DNA of 64,000 nucleotides from UPXZ01 sp964541615 (GTDB taxonomy: Bacteria; Bacteroidota; Bacteroidia; Bacteroidales; Paludibacteraceae): assembly GCA_964541615.1 (NCBI GenBank), contig CAZIRA010000001.1, positions 1-64,000 on the forward strand, given 5' to 3'. Below, piece by piece: positions 42,339-51,032 of the stretch. Position numbers and translations under genes: made by a program. The notes beneath the pieces were generated by a model that ran no database searches, was not told the origin of the DNA, and saw only the letters and a list, made by a program, of their open reading frames with translations. Numbering within the stretch: position 1 is the stretch's first letter; each line of letters opens with the position of its first letter.

Positions 42339-42917
42339 TTACAGTTTAACTATGGATTTGCTTTTTTCAATCAAATCTATCGGAAGCCCTAAATCGCCCT
42401 TAACTAATTTTGCATTCAATTTATCCACATCAGGTTTTTTCACCAGCCATCCCCTGTTTTTCAAATCCATGATTACGTGGTAAAGATGAAACTGGGACTT
42501 TGGACGGATATAACCGTAAAATTGCCTGGTAATTATTTTATTTACTATTCGAAAGGCGATAAAACCTATCAAAAGGCTTGGGAGAAACGAAAAAATAAAT
42601 TTCAAAAATTCGGAATTATTTACATCAAAAATTGTATTGACACCATTTTGATAAAAAATCATGCTGTAAAAGACATAAAAAGACACAAGAAAAACAGGAA
42701 TTCCAAAAGTGAAAAGACCTTTCAGCGGTAACTTGCTGCACCGCCTGCATGAAGGGACTTTTACGCCAATTTCCAATACCGAAAATCCTGATTTTGCATG
42801 AGCATTTTTCACAACTTTATAAAGCGTATGTGTACTTTCAAAATCTTTCTCAGCGTAATTTTTGCTACAATGATGACATATGGGCAAACCATTGTAATCA
42901 ATTTCTAAGACTTCCAT
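42339..42917 (-). CDS. Zinc-ribbon-like two-helix membrane protein, unknown function
   Basis: 192 residues. The N-terminus holds two CxxC knuckles, C14-HH-C17 and C57-RR-C60, about 40 residues apart, which could form a zinc ribbon. Two hydrophobic helices follow (FGIPVFLVSFYVFYSMIFY about 71-89, and FIFSFLPSLLIGFIAFRIV about 107-125). The basic C-terminal part (YIRPKSQFHLYHVIMDLKNR, then GWLVKKPDVDKLNAKL) is probably cytosolic. I do not recognise the family. It is flanked by convergent and co-directional unrelated genes and appears to be a single-gene unit. Confidence 0.55.
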   Translation of the reverse strand: MEVLEIDYNGLPICHHCSKNYAEKDFESTHTLYKVVKNAHAKSGFSVLEIGVKVPSCRRCSKLPLKGLFTFGIPVFLVSFYVFYSMIFYQNGVNTIFDVNNSEFLKFIFSFLPSLLIGFIAFRIVNKIITRQFYGYIRPKSQFHLYHVIMDLKNRGWLVKKPDVDKLNAKLVKGDLGLPIDLIEKSKSIVKL

Positions 42918-43149
42918 TTAATTTGTATTTATAATTTTTTGAAGACTTACAAGCTTAGGACATTTTCGCAAAAGTCAGTAATGGATTCAAAATTTTCATT
43001 CATAACATCTTATACAAAAAAAAACAATTTATCTTAGATAAATTAGTTCTTTCTAATATGCTGTATCAATTTCTGTTCCAAACTACATTTTATCTGGATA
43101 TTTACAGTAAATAAAACTCCAGTAAACAAAAAAATAAAAAAAAAAAAAA
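42918..43149. other. A+T-rich gap upstream of the zinc-ribbon gene
   Basis: No coding frame. It ends in a homopolymeric A run (about 43136-43149) beside a terminator hairpin. Nothing else was recognised. Confidence 0.4.
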
Positions 43150-43176
43150 TACTCCTTATTATTCAGGAGTATTTTT
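43150..43176 (-). terminator. Terminator of the threonine dehydrogenase gene
   Basis: Stem TACTCCT/AGGAGTA with an 8-nt loop, flanked by a long A-run (minus-strand U-tract) and a T-run. Confidence 0.75.
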
Positions 43177-43205
43177 TATTAATTTTGGATAAGGATGTAA
43201 AATCA

Positions 43206-44231
43206 TTAATCCCAGCTCAGGATCACTTTTCCGCACAGACCGCTTTCCATGATTTCGAAGCCCTGCTGGAATTCGTCAATACTGAGGCGGTGCGTAATCA
43301 CCGGAGTGAGGTCGAAGCCCGTGATGAGCATCTGCTCCATCTGGTACCACGTCTCCCACATCTCGCGCCCATAGATACCTTTAAGTGTCAACGCTTTGAA
43401 GATGATTTCGTTCCAATCGACGGTGGTATTATTGGGAAGGATGCCTAAAAGTGAGATTTTTGATCCATTGTACATATTGTCGATCATGTCTCTGAAGGCG
43501 GCGGGTGCTCCTGACATCTCCAGACCGACGTCGAAGCCGCGCATCTTGAGCTGTTTCATAGCTTCAGGTATAGTTTCACCCTTCGAGGGATTTACTGTGA
43601 CTGTTGCGCCCATTTTCCTGGCGATTGCCAGCCGGTAGTCGCTGAAATCGCTCACCACAATGTGCCTTGCTCCAGCAAAACGGCAGATTCCGGTAGCCAT
43701 CGTACCAATCAGGCCTGCGCCTGTAATGAGCACGTCCTCACCTATCAGCGGAAAAGATAACGCCGTATGCGTTGCATTTCCGAACGGGTCCATAATAGAG
43801 GCAATTTCGTCGGGGATGCGATTGTCCAGATGAACGACGTTTGCAGCTGGAAGTGAAAGGTACTCAGCGAATGCTCCGTCGCGGTTCACGCCTATTCCGA
43901 CGGTGTTTTCACAGACATGAAGTTTTCCTCTCCGACAGTTGCGGCAGTGTCCGCAGGCAATGTGTCCTTCGCCTGTTACACGGTCACCGATTTTCACATT
44001 CTGCACACCGGCGCCCTTTTCTACCACCACACCCACGTACTCGTGCCCAATGGTCATCGGAACGTTGATGGTCTTACGGGCCCAGTCGTCCCACTTGTAT
44101 ATGTGCAGGTCGGTACCGCAGATGGAGGTCTTTTTTATTTTAATCAGGACGTCGTTGATTCCGACTGCAGGAACAGGAACGTCTTCCATCCAGATGCCCT
44201 TCTCAGCTTTTGATTTTACTAATGCTTTCAT
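43206..44231 (-). CDS. tdh: L-threonine 3-dehydrogenase
   Basis: NAD-dependent oxidation of threonine to 2-amino-3-ketobutyrate. 341 residues, the family's usual length. Catalytic zinc Cys38 in SICGTDLHIYKWDDW (the H-x-Y-x-WD-x-W pattern of Tdh), HEYVGVV, the structural-zinc CGHCRNCRRGKLHVC loop, the Rossmann ITGAGLIGTMATGI, and KGIYGREMWETWYQM near the end. The gene is clearly richer in G+C than its neighbours. Its usual partner kbl is not adjacent. Recent transfer or selection for different codons could explain this; the product assignment is firm. Confidence 0.95.
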   Translation of the reverse strand: MKALVKSKAEKGIWMEDVPVPAVGINDVLIKIKKTSICGTDLHIYKWDDWARKTINVPMTIGHEYVGVVVEKGAGVQNVKIGDRVTGEGHIACGHCRNCRRGKLHVCENTVGIGVNRDGAFAEYLSLPAANVVHLDNRIPDEIASIMDPFGNATHTALSFPLIGEDVLITGAGLIGTMATGICRFAGARHIVVSDFSDYRLAIARKMGATVTVNPSKGETIPEAMKQLKMRGFDVGLEMSGAPAAFRDMIDNMYNGSKISLLGILPNNTTVDWNEIIFKALTLKGIYGREMWETWYQMEQMLITGFDLTPVITHRLSIDEFQQGFEIMESGLCGKVILSWD

Positions 44232-44403
44232 AAATTAAAGTTGATATTTTTATAGTCGAATATATCTAAAATTTTTTGTGTTAATTGCGAATTTTGTAAA
44301 GTTTCTTTTTTGAAAATATTTCTATTGGATTACAAATTTATAATTCTTTTCTTAAAGTATATATCTTTTTAGCATTAAATCTTTTTATCTAAAATATTAT
44401 TCG

Positions 44404-45882
44404 TTAACTTTCAATTTTGTATAACAAATAATCAAGTATTTTCTTCGCTTCATTCTCATCAATAAATGGGATTCTCAAACTATCCCAGCGTGTAGAAATC
44501 GATAAGGATGCTGTTTTACTTTGTTCCTGAAAAATGGATTGACGAAGTTTTACGCTTTGAATATTCCTGATTTTCAGCGTACTGATTTTATTGCCAAAAA
44601 CTCCGGCTTTAACGCGAAGATATTGATTACCGATTTCGGCTTTACTTTTTTGGTATCGCAGCCAGGCTGCCACTCCTGTAAATACCAACAAAAAAGGAAT
44701 TAAAAAAAGGAATTTGATATCATAAAATGCCAGGGCCGAAAATATGATAACAGGATATGACGAATAAAAATAGAGGTTTCTGAAAAAAAAATTCTTCTTT
44801 GAATGAATTTCAGAGAAATTATCTGAAGTTAATCCATGATAGATATTATTGGTTAATTCCGTGCTTTTTTGAAAACCCGGCATAAAAATCTGCACCTCAT
44901 TTTTGGATTTTTCGCCAAAACTTAGAAACTGATGAATTTTCAAGCTGGAAGTTTTCAGCAATTTTTCAAAAACATTCCTTGTTTCCTCAATGACCTGAAT
45001 TTTATCCAGGTTGATCAACTGCTGTATTTGTTTGACCAGTCCGGCGTTGTAAGCTATATTATTTTCGAATAATTTCACATTAAGGTTGTAATATTTCATG
45101 CAGGTATGCACAATATTTATCAAAACGCTCACTATCAAAATCAGCACAAAAACAGTAGCCCAGAACATGAACGTTGCTCCATCCGGTACAAATGACCAGG
45201 TGATTTCAAGCAGATTTTGCTGTATGCTTTCGCTTAATTGATTGAAAAACGTGAAAAATACAGCTAACATAATGCTTATCCCTTTCAGGTGATTCCGACT
45301 GATCGCAGCCAATAGAAGTTGACGGGTATCGTACTGATAATGATGTCTTAATTCCTGATCTTCAGCTGTTTCTATTTGCATAACTGCTTCATCATCAGCA
45401 TTGATCAGTTGAGTTTTCACACGAGATTGAATCAAAAATTCTTTCAGTTGATCGGAAGTTTCTAAATCAAGAAAAATCTCTAATTCATTCTTGTTGGATC
45501 CGGCTGTATCCACGCTCATGGTAGTAATATCCAGAATTTGCAGCCAAAATCCCTGCGTGTTGCTGATATTTTGAATTTTATGAAGCGGAATGCTCAAAGT
45601 CGTTTTCTTAAAAGCACCTTTTTTTACAATTAATTCATCGTCTTGCACCTTATAGGAAAAATTCAAATACATCAACACGCCTCTCAGTAAACCAAAAAAC
45701 ACAATTCCGATCAGAATAAATATTATCCGCCAAAACAAGCCCAGGGCAATATTTTTCGATAAAACAGCAATACCTATCAATCCCCAAAGTTCTTTCACGG
45801 CTCTTTTCATGCTGACTATAATCAGGTAGAAAACAGCCGAAAGTGGCAGTTTATTTTCTCGGGTAAAATCAGTTTGTGTCAT
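44404..45882 (-). CDS. Bacterial PH-domain membrane protein (YdbT-like)
   Basis: 492 residues with several membrane helices (SAVFYLIIVSMKRAVKEL region, IFILIGIVFFGLLRGVLMYL, ISIMLAVFFTFFNQL, FVLILIVSVLINIVHT, VIIFSALAFYDIKFLFLIPF). Three bPH2-type (DUF304) PH domains alternate with them; each shows the pattern DELIVKKGAFKKTTLSIPLHKIQ or IRNIQSVKLRQSIFQEQSKT. Bacillus YdbT has the same layout. In B. subtilis, YdbS/YdbT have been linked to resistance to a bacteriocin-type peptide. It overlaps the upstream YdbS-like gene by 14 nt, so the two form an operon and probably a complex. Confidence 0.85.
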   Translation of the reverse strand: MTQTDFTRENKLPLSAVFYLIIVSMKRAVKELWGLIGIAVLSKNIALGLFWRIIFILIGIVFFGLLRGVLMYLNFSYKVQDDELIVKKGAFKKTTLSIPLHKIQNISNTQGFWLQILDITTMSVDTAGSNKNELEIFLDLETSDQLKEFLIQSRVKTQLINADDEAVMQIETAEDQELRHHYQYDTRQLLLAAISRNHLKGISIMLAVFFTFFNQLSESIQQNLLEITWSFVPDGATFMFWATVFVLILIVSVLINIVHTCMKYYNLNVKLFENNIAYNAGLVKQIQQLINLDKIQVIEETRNVFEKLLKTSSLKIHQFLSFGEKSKNEVQIFMPGFQKSTELTNNIYHGLTSDNFSEIHSKKNFFFRNLYFYSSYPVIIFSALAFYDIKFLFLIPFLLVFTGVAAWLRYQKSKAEIGNQYLRVKAGVFGNKISTLKIRNIQSVKLRQSIFQEQSKTASLSISTRWDSLRIPFIDENEAKKILDYLLYKIES

Positions 45883-46387
45883 CTGTTTTTATTTTCTGAA
45901 GAATAAACTGTTTTATTTCGTCAGCACGCTCTCTGGAAATTCCTTTCAGCACAAAATTATTTTCATTTCCTGCAGCTGAGAACACCTCAAAAGATGCCAA
46001 TCCGAAAGCCCTGGAAAGCACGCCTTGCTCAACTGTAATGTGCTGAATGCGGTTAAACGGAACGATGATGTATTTTCTGAAAAACAATCCTCTCCGCAGG
46101 CAGACATCATTTTCACGAAGTGCATAACCCAGAAAATTGTAAATCCGATTAACCGAAAACAACATCACAAACATTAGAATCAGAAAAAACAACGCTGCTG
46201 TCAGCAGAATAACTCTTTGTTCAGGAATAAATATAGCTGCTGCAATTGAAACCAGCAGAGGAATTCCCCACAGAAGAATGTACTCACCGTACAGCACCTT
46301 TTTGTATTTTTCTTCAACGGGAACATACTGGATATCATCTGTTTTAGGAAGGAGTTCCAGGTCTATCTGGTCATTGGTGAAATTCAT
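45869..46387 (-). CDS. Bacterial PH-domain membrane protein (YdbS-like)
   Basis: 172 residues. Two close helices (YILLWGIPLLVSIAAAIFI, LLTAALFFLILMFVMLFSV, about 53-103) precede one bPH2 domain (RENDVCLRRGLFFRKYIIVPF, then NRIQHITVEQGVLSRAFGLA). The partner gene downstream carries three more such domains. The function in Bacteroidota is untested. The promoter lies in the 181-bp gap toward the GH109-like gene's terminator. Confidence 0.85.
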   Translation of the reverse strand: MNFTNDQIDLELLPKTDDIQYVPVEEKYKKVLYGEYILLWGIPLLVSIAAAIFIPEQRVILLTAALFFLILMFVMLFSVNRIYNFLGYALRENDVCLRRGLFFRKYIIVPFNRIQHITVEQGVLSRAFGLASFEVFSAAGNENNFVLKGISRERADEIKQFILQKIKTDDTN

Positions 46388-46511
46388 AATTCAGTGTTTT
46401 TATTGAAAATCAGAGTGTAAAATTACAATATTACAGTTTATGAAACAAGATATAGTTGAGGATAAATTGTAAGTTGAATTTAATTGACAAAAAATGTTTT
46501 CTTGAAAAAAC

Positions 46512-46545
46512 AAAAGCGACAATTAAGATCATAATCGTCGCTTTT
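46512..46545. terminator. Terminator of the GH109-like gene
   Basis: Stem AAAAGCGAC.ATTA/TAAT.GTCGCTTTT with one A/C mismatch and a 6-nt loop. Acts on the minus strand; a T-rich tail is also on the plus strand. Confidence 0.75.
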
Positions 46546-46568
46546 GTTTTAGTTCTATATTTTCCAAT

Positions 46569-47993
46569 TTATTTGGCTAAGGCCTGACGGTATCCTTGAA
46601 TATCATTCCAGTGTCCGCGTGTAAAATCCGGCACTTCTACAGGTGCATACCCATTCTCCAAAGAAATTTTTGAAAGAGGAACAAGGCAGCTCCATTCTGC
46701 CAGGTCATATACGTCCATATCGAGAGGAAGTCCTTTGCGCAGGCAGTAAATAAGACGGTAATCCATGATAAAGTCCATCCCGCCGTGGGCTATTGCACCC
46801 AGTTTGTTAGCTGTTTCCTGCATTTCTTCAGTCAATATTGGGCTTTTGTATTTTTCCATTAAGTTCCTTCTTGCTTCATCCGGCATAAAGCTGTGGGCAT
46901 CCAGTTTGAACAAATCGGGAGCCGCATTTTCCAACGTATTTCCCTGAAGGGCATATCCCTGACGTGGATATTTACTTGCATAACCGTTAGTTCCGGCAAC
47001 ATTGTACATACGAGAATAAGGTCTTGGAGTAGCTACATCGTGCTGGATATGAATGGTTTTTCCTTTTTCGGTACGGATAAATGTCATGGTATTCTGACCG
47101 TTCTGAAAATCGGCTACTTTTTCATTGAATTTCTTTTCAAGAAAATTAGGAATGCTTACAGCTTTGCTGTCCATGGAAACCAATACGTTCATCTTGTCGC
47201 CACGGTGAATGTCCAATGCCTGGCAAGCAGGTCCCATTCCGTGCGTTGGATACAAATCACCGCGTTGTTTACGGTTGTATTTCATTCTCCAATCATTCTC
47301 GTAGGCATCCCAAAAAGCTTCAAGCTGGTGAATATAAGCACCTTCTGCATAAAGTACTTCTCCAAACACCCCTTTTTGGATCATATTCAAAGTTGTCAAC
47401 TCAAAATTATCATACACACAATTTTCGAGCATCATGCAATGTTTCTGAGTTTTTTCTGCCGTATTGATAACTTTCCAGATTTCATCCATGGTCATGGCAC
47501 CCGGTACTTCTACCGCTACGTGTTTTCCTTTTTCCATGGCATAGATTGACATCGGAGCATGCGTACTCCAGTCGGTCACAATGTAAACCAAGTCAATGTC
47601 AGAGCGGTTGCAGAGCTCTTTCCAGGCATCGTAGCTTCCACTGTATGACGCAGCTTCAGGAAGTCCGTATTTTTTCAGGATGTTCTGAGCTTTCGCTACT
47701 CTATCCGGATGCAGATCGCAAAGAGCCTTGATTTCTACGCCCGGAATCTGTGTAAAACGTTCAACGGCACCGGGTCCGCGCATTCCAAGACCGATAAAAC
47801 CGACACGCACTTTTTCCATTTTTGGAGTAGTCAATCCTAATACATGTTTTTGCCCGGCAGGACGTTTAGGAACCTTTGTTTTTACCAAGTACTTGGATTT
47901 TGATTTGGTTTCTTTTGCTGATACTGAGGTGATGGTTCCAACTGAAAACAACACAACGAATAAAATCAGCAGATAACTTTTAAATGTGTTCAT
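46569..47993 (-). CDS. Gfo/Idh/MocA oxidoreductase, GH109-like glycosidase
   Basis: 474 residues, exported: a signal peptide of about 26 residues ends at SVSAK. The NAD-binding fold begins VRVGFIGLGMRGPGAVERF (about 62-80). Motifs shared with glycoside hydrolase family 109 (NAD-dependent alpha-N-acetylgalactosaminidase) are visible: HVAVEVPGAMTMDEIW, the MMLENCVYDNFE segment and RGDLYPTHGMGPACQALDI. GH109 enzymes cleave through transient oxidation with a tightly bound NAD. Specificity here is inferred from motifs, not proven. With the two sulfatases upstream it may take part in breaking down an amino-sugar glycan. Divergent from thrA with tRNA-Arg in between. Confidence 0.82.
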   Translation of the reverse strand: MNTFKSYLLILFVVLFSVGTITSVSAKETKSKSKYLVKTKVPKRPAGQKHVLGLTTPKMEKVRVGFIGLGMRGPGAVERFTQIPGVEIKALCDLHPDRVAKAQNILKKYGLPEAASYSGSYDAWKELCNRSDIDLVYIVTDWSTHAPMSIYAMEKGKHVAVEVPGAMTMDEIWKVINTAEKTQKHCMMLENCVYDNFELTTLNMIQKGVFGEVLYAEGAYIHQLEAFWDAYENDWRMKYNRKQRGDLYPTHGMGPACQALDIHRGDKMNVLVSMDSKAVSIPNFLEKKFNEKVADFQNGQNTMTFIRTEKGKTIHIQHDVATPRPYSRMYNVAGTNGYASKYPRQGYALQGNTLENAAPDLFKLDAHSFMPDEARRNLMEKYKSPILTEEMQETANKLGAIAHGGMDFIMDYRLIYCLRKGLPLDMDVYDLAEWSCLVPLSKISLENGYAPVEVPDFTRGHWNDIQGYRQALAK

Positions 47994-48060
47994 TTCTGTA
48001 ATTAAAGATTTATTATAAATGATTTAATTCAATTTTATTTTTTTTCTAAAAGCACAATTT

Positions 48061-48068
48061 CAAAAATA
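48061..48068 (-). promoter_or_regulatory. -7 box (TATTTTTG) for the GH109-like gene
   Basis: Matches TAnnTTTG on the minus strand, 68 nt upstream of the start codon. Confidence 0.35.
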
Positions 48069-48231
48069 CAATCTGTGAAGCTCATCTTACTGCTCTGACT
48101 CTGAGCAATTTTGAGTTATACTTCTTTCTTCAACTTTATGTCCCACTTTTCCAGCATTTTGAACTACAAAATTACCACTTTCTTTTCTAAATCGGAAAGA
48201 ACTTTCAATATTTAAAATTTAAAGAAAAACT

Positions 48232-48258
48232 CCCCTGTTAACTCATGGTTAACAGGGG
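48232..48258 (-). terminator. Terminator of tRNA-Arg
   Basis: Perfect 11-bp stem CCCCTGTTAAC/GTTAACAGGGG with loop TCATG, followed on the minus strand by AGTTTTTCTTT. It is 17 nt past the tRNA 3' end. Confidence 0.85.
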
Positions 48259-48275
48259 ATTATCAATTTATGATG

Positions 48276-48349
48276 TGATCCCGGCGGGATTCGAACCCAC
48301 GACCCACAGCTTAGAAGGCTGTTGCTCTATCCAGCTGAGCTACGAGACC
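48276..48349 (-). tRNA. tRNA-Arg (anticodon TCT)
   Basis: 74-nt cloverleaf on the minus strand. The acceptor stem GGTCTCG pairs with CGGGATC (two G-U pairs) and the discriminator is A. The D arm contains AGCTCAGCTGGATAGAGC. The anticodon loop CTTCTAA is closed by CAGC/GCTG and reads AGA codons. The T arm has GGGTTCGAATCCC-type sequence. CCA is not encoded. A -7-like box for it is not obvious; a strong terminator follows. Confidence 0.95.
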
Positions 48350-48457
48350 ATTTTTTCTTTCCTAAAAAAGCGTTGCAAAAGTAAGCCTATTTTTGGAAAT
48401 ATACAACACTTTCAGACAAAAACCTTTCGAACAGTAAATTTATTGGCAAAAAATAAG

Positions 48458-48465
48458 TAATTTTG
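48458..48465 (+). promoter_or_regulatory. -7 box (TAATTTTG) for thrA
   Basis: Matches TAnnTTTG, 29 nt before the thrA ATG. No leader peptide or attenuator fits in the short leader, so thrA is probably controlled by enzyme feedback rather than attenuation. Confidence 0.45.
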
Positions 48466-48494
48466 CCGTTTAGAACTAAACAGGATATATTAAA

Positions 48495-50936
48495 ATGAAA
48501 GTTATCAAATTTGGCGGCTCGTCCGTTGGCTCCAACGCAGGTATGCTTCAGGTTAAGCAGATCGTTGAGGCTCAGCAGGAACCGGTGATTGTTGTTGTTT
48601 CTGCGTTATCTGGAATTACAGACCAGTTGCTTGCTACCTCCAAACTTGCCGCACAAGGCAATGAAGAATATGTGGCAGAATACGAGCAGATGATGACGCG
48701 CCATTACCAAATGATTGACGAAGTCATCCCTAAAAACAAAAAAGCACATACGCTCAATCTTATACAAGAACCATTTTCTGATTTATCAAAAATTCTTCGC
48801 GGAATTTTCCTTATAAAAGATATTTCTACCCGTATTTCAGACACTATTTTGAGTTACGGTGAAGTTTTTTCATCCATCATTGTAAGCAATCTGATCAAGG
48901 ATGCCGTTCATTTTGATGCACGTAACTTCGTCAAAACCATCAATCAGTTTGACAAGCACATTGTTGATTTCCCTACAACCAATAAGCTGATTAAAGAAAC
49001 GTTTTTAGACTCACCAACTGTTTGCGTATGTGGAGGATTTATTTCTACAGATGTCAGCACAGGTTTTCCGACCAACCTTGGAAGAGGCGGTTCTGATTAC
49101 ACAGCATCCATCATAGCGTCTGCATTGGATGCCATAAAACTTGAGATTTGGACCGACGTAGACGGGTTTATGACTGCCGATCCGAAAGTCATCAGCGGAG
49201 CATATGTGATTGAAAAATTAAGTTTTAGTGAAGCTATGGAGCTTTCCAACTTCGGTGCGAAGGTGATATATCCACCAACGATTTTCCCTGTTTATCATAA
49301 AAATATTCCTGTTGAAATAAAAAACACATTCAATCCGGAAGCCAAAGGAACATTTATTACAAGTGAAAAAAGCCCCAATCAAAATGGCTCAAAAGCCATT
49401 AAAGGGATTTCATCCATCAACGACACATCGCTGATTACCATTCAGGGACTTGGCATGGTAGGAGTAATCGGTGTAAACTACCGGATTTTCCGCGCACTTG
49501 CCAAAAACGGCATCAGTGTGTTCCTTGTTTCGCAGGCATCTTCGGAAAACACTACCTCTATCGGTGTAAAAAATGCAGACAGCAAATTGGCCGTAAAAGT
49601 GCTTCAGGAAGAGTTTCAGACTGAAATCCAGCAGGGAGAAATCAATAAAATCGAATCGGAAGATGACCTTGTAACTGTAGCAATTGTGGGCGACAACATG
49701 AAAAGAACACCAGGTATTGCCGGTAAACTTTTCGGTACGCTGGGCAGAAACGGTATCAACGTAATTGCCTGTGCACAAGGAGCTTCCGAAACTAATATTT
49801 CGTTTGTAACAGACCGTTCGGTACTTCGCAAAGCCCTCAACGTAATCCATGATTCGTTCTTCCTTTCGGAATACAAAGTGCTCAATCTCTTCGTAGTAGG
49901 TGTAGGAACGGTAGGCAGCAATCTACTGAACCAGATCAAAGCCCAGCGTCAAAAACTGATGGAACAAAACGGGCTGAAAATCAACGTTGTAGGGATAGCT
50001 TCCAGCTCAAAAATGATGTTTCTACGTTCCGGCATCAATTTGGATAATTGCGTTGCAAAGCTGAAGTCAGAAGGAGATAATGGAACTACCAAAGCATTTT
50101 TGAATGAGATTTTGAAAATGAATATTTACAATCCTGTTTTTGTGGATTGTACGGCAAGCCAGGAAGTAGCTGAAATCTACCAAACATTGCTCGAAAACAA
50201 TATTTCTGTAGTTACAGCCAATAAAATTGCAGCCTCATCGGAATTTGAAAGATATGAAAAACTGAAAGAAACTTCCCGCCAACGTGGTGTTAAGTTCCTC
50301 TTCGAAACCAATGTTGGTGCCGGTTTGCCAATTATCAATACGATGAATAATCTGACCAACAGCGGTGACCATATCCTGAAAATGGAAGCGGTTCTTTCCG
50401 GTACTCTGAATTTTATTTTCAACACCATAAACGAAGAAATTCCAATGAGCAAAGCCATTAAAATGGCCAAGGAAGCCGGATTTTCTGAACCCGATCCGCG
50501 GATCGACCTGAGCGGAAAAGATGTGATTCGCAAATTGGTGATTCTGGCTCGTGAAGCCGGATATCAGGTGGAACAGGAAGATGTAGTGAAAAATCTATTT
50601 GTGCCTGACAAATATTTTGAAGGAAACATAGAGGAATTCTGGAAGAATATCCCTGAAATTGATGACGAATTTGAAGCTAAACGAAAAAAACTTGCTTCAG
50701 AAAGCAAACATTGGCGTTTTGTGGCCAAAATGGATGAGGGGAAATGCTCTGTGGGATTGCAGGAAGTTGACAGTATGCATCCGTTTTACGACTTGCAGGG
50801 AAGCAACAACATCGTGCTGATTAAAACCCAGCGCTACAACGAGTTTCCGATGATTATTAAAGGGTACGGAGCCGGTGCAAGTGTGACTGCCGCAGGAGTT
50901 TTCGCCGATATAATCAGTATAGCAAACATCAGATAA
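48495..50936 (+). CDS. thrA: Bifunctional aspartokinase / homoserine dehydrogenase
   Basis: Catalyses the first and third steps from aspartate toward threonine, methionine and isoleucine. 813 residues. The aspartokinase domain (about 1-290) opens with KVIKFGGSSVGSNAG and has GRGGSDYTASI. Two ACT domains (about 310-460; the second includes KRTPGIAGKLFGTLGRNGIN) give feedback control. The homoserine dehydrogenase domain starts at FVVGVGTVGSNLL (about 467) and contains NVGAGLPIINTMNNL and the FSEPDPRIDLSGKDVIRKL segment. First gene of a + strand run leading to FKBP, DUF4827 and glmM. Confidence 0.97.
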   Translation: MKVIKFGGSSVGSNAGMLQVKQIVEAQQEPVIVVVSALSGITDQLLATSKLAAQGNEEYVAEYEQMMTRHYQMIDEVIPKNKKAHTLNLIQEPFSDLSKILRGIFLIKDISTRISDTILSYGEVFSSIIVSNLIKDAVHFDARNFVKTINQFDKHIVDFPTTNKLIKETFLDSPTVCVCGGFISTDVSTGFPTNLGRGGSDYTASIIASALDAIKLEIWTDVDGFMTADPKVISGAYVIEKLSFSEAMELSNFGAKVIYPPTIFPVYHKNIPVEIKNTFNPEAKGTFITSEKSPNQNGSKAIKGISSINDTSLITIQGLGMVGVIGVNYRIFRALAKNGISVFLVSQASSENTTSIGVKNADSKLAVKVLQEEFQTEIQQGEINKIESEDDLVTVAIVGDNMKRTPGIAGKLFGTLGRNGINVIACAQGASETNISFVTDRSVLRKALNVIHDSFFLSEYKVLNLFVVGVGTVGSNLLNQIKAQRQKLMEQNGLKINVVGIASSSKMMFLRSGINLDNCVAKLKSEGDNGTTKAFLNEILKMNIYNPVFVDCTASQEVAEIYQTLLENNISVVTANKIAASSEFERYEKLKETSRQRGVKFLFETNVGAGLPIINTMNNLTNSGDHILKMEAVLSGTLNFIFNTINEEIPMSKAIKMAKEAGFSEPDPRIDLSGKDVIRKLVILAREAGYQVEQEDVVKNLFVPDKYFEGNIEEFWKNIPEIDDEFEAKRKKLASESKHWRFVAKMDEGKCSVGLQEVDSMHPFYDLQGSNNIVLIKTQRYNEFPMIIKGYGAGASVTAAGVFADIISIANIR

Positions 50937-50942
50937 GTTAAT

Positions 50943-50982
50943 GCTTGCCCCCTACTCCCCTGAAGGGGGAATTTAAGAGAGC
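50943..50982 (+). repeat. G/C-tract palindromic element, copy F (forward arm of a pair)
   Basis: GCCCCCTACTCCCCTGAAGG, then GGGAATTTAAGAGAGC. It begins 7 nt after the thrA stop codon and pairs with copy G in inverted orientation across about 85 bp. Confidence 0.75.
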
Positions 50983-51032
50983 AGAATATAATCCGATAAA
51001 AATATTTAAATCAACAAATTCAGTGCAATTGT

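Noticed and set aside
43136..43149. Homopolymeric A run as a phase-variation tract
   Set aside because: It lies in a terminator flank outside any coding region and promoter, so length changes would not switch a gene.
46893..47549. 218-codon plus-strand open frame opposite the GH109-like gene
   Set aside because: Antisense shadow; composition and lack of upstream signals argue against a gene.
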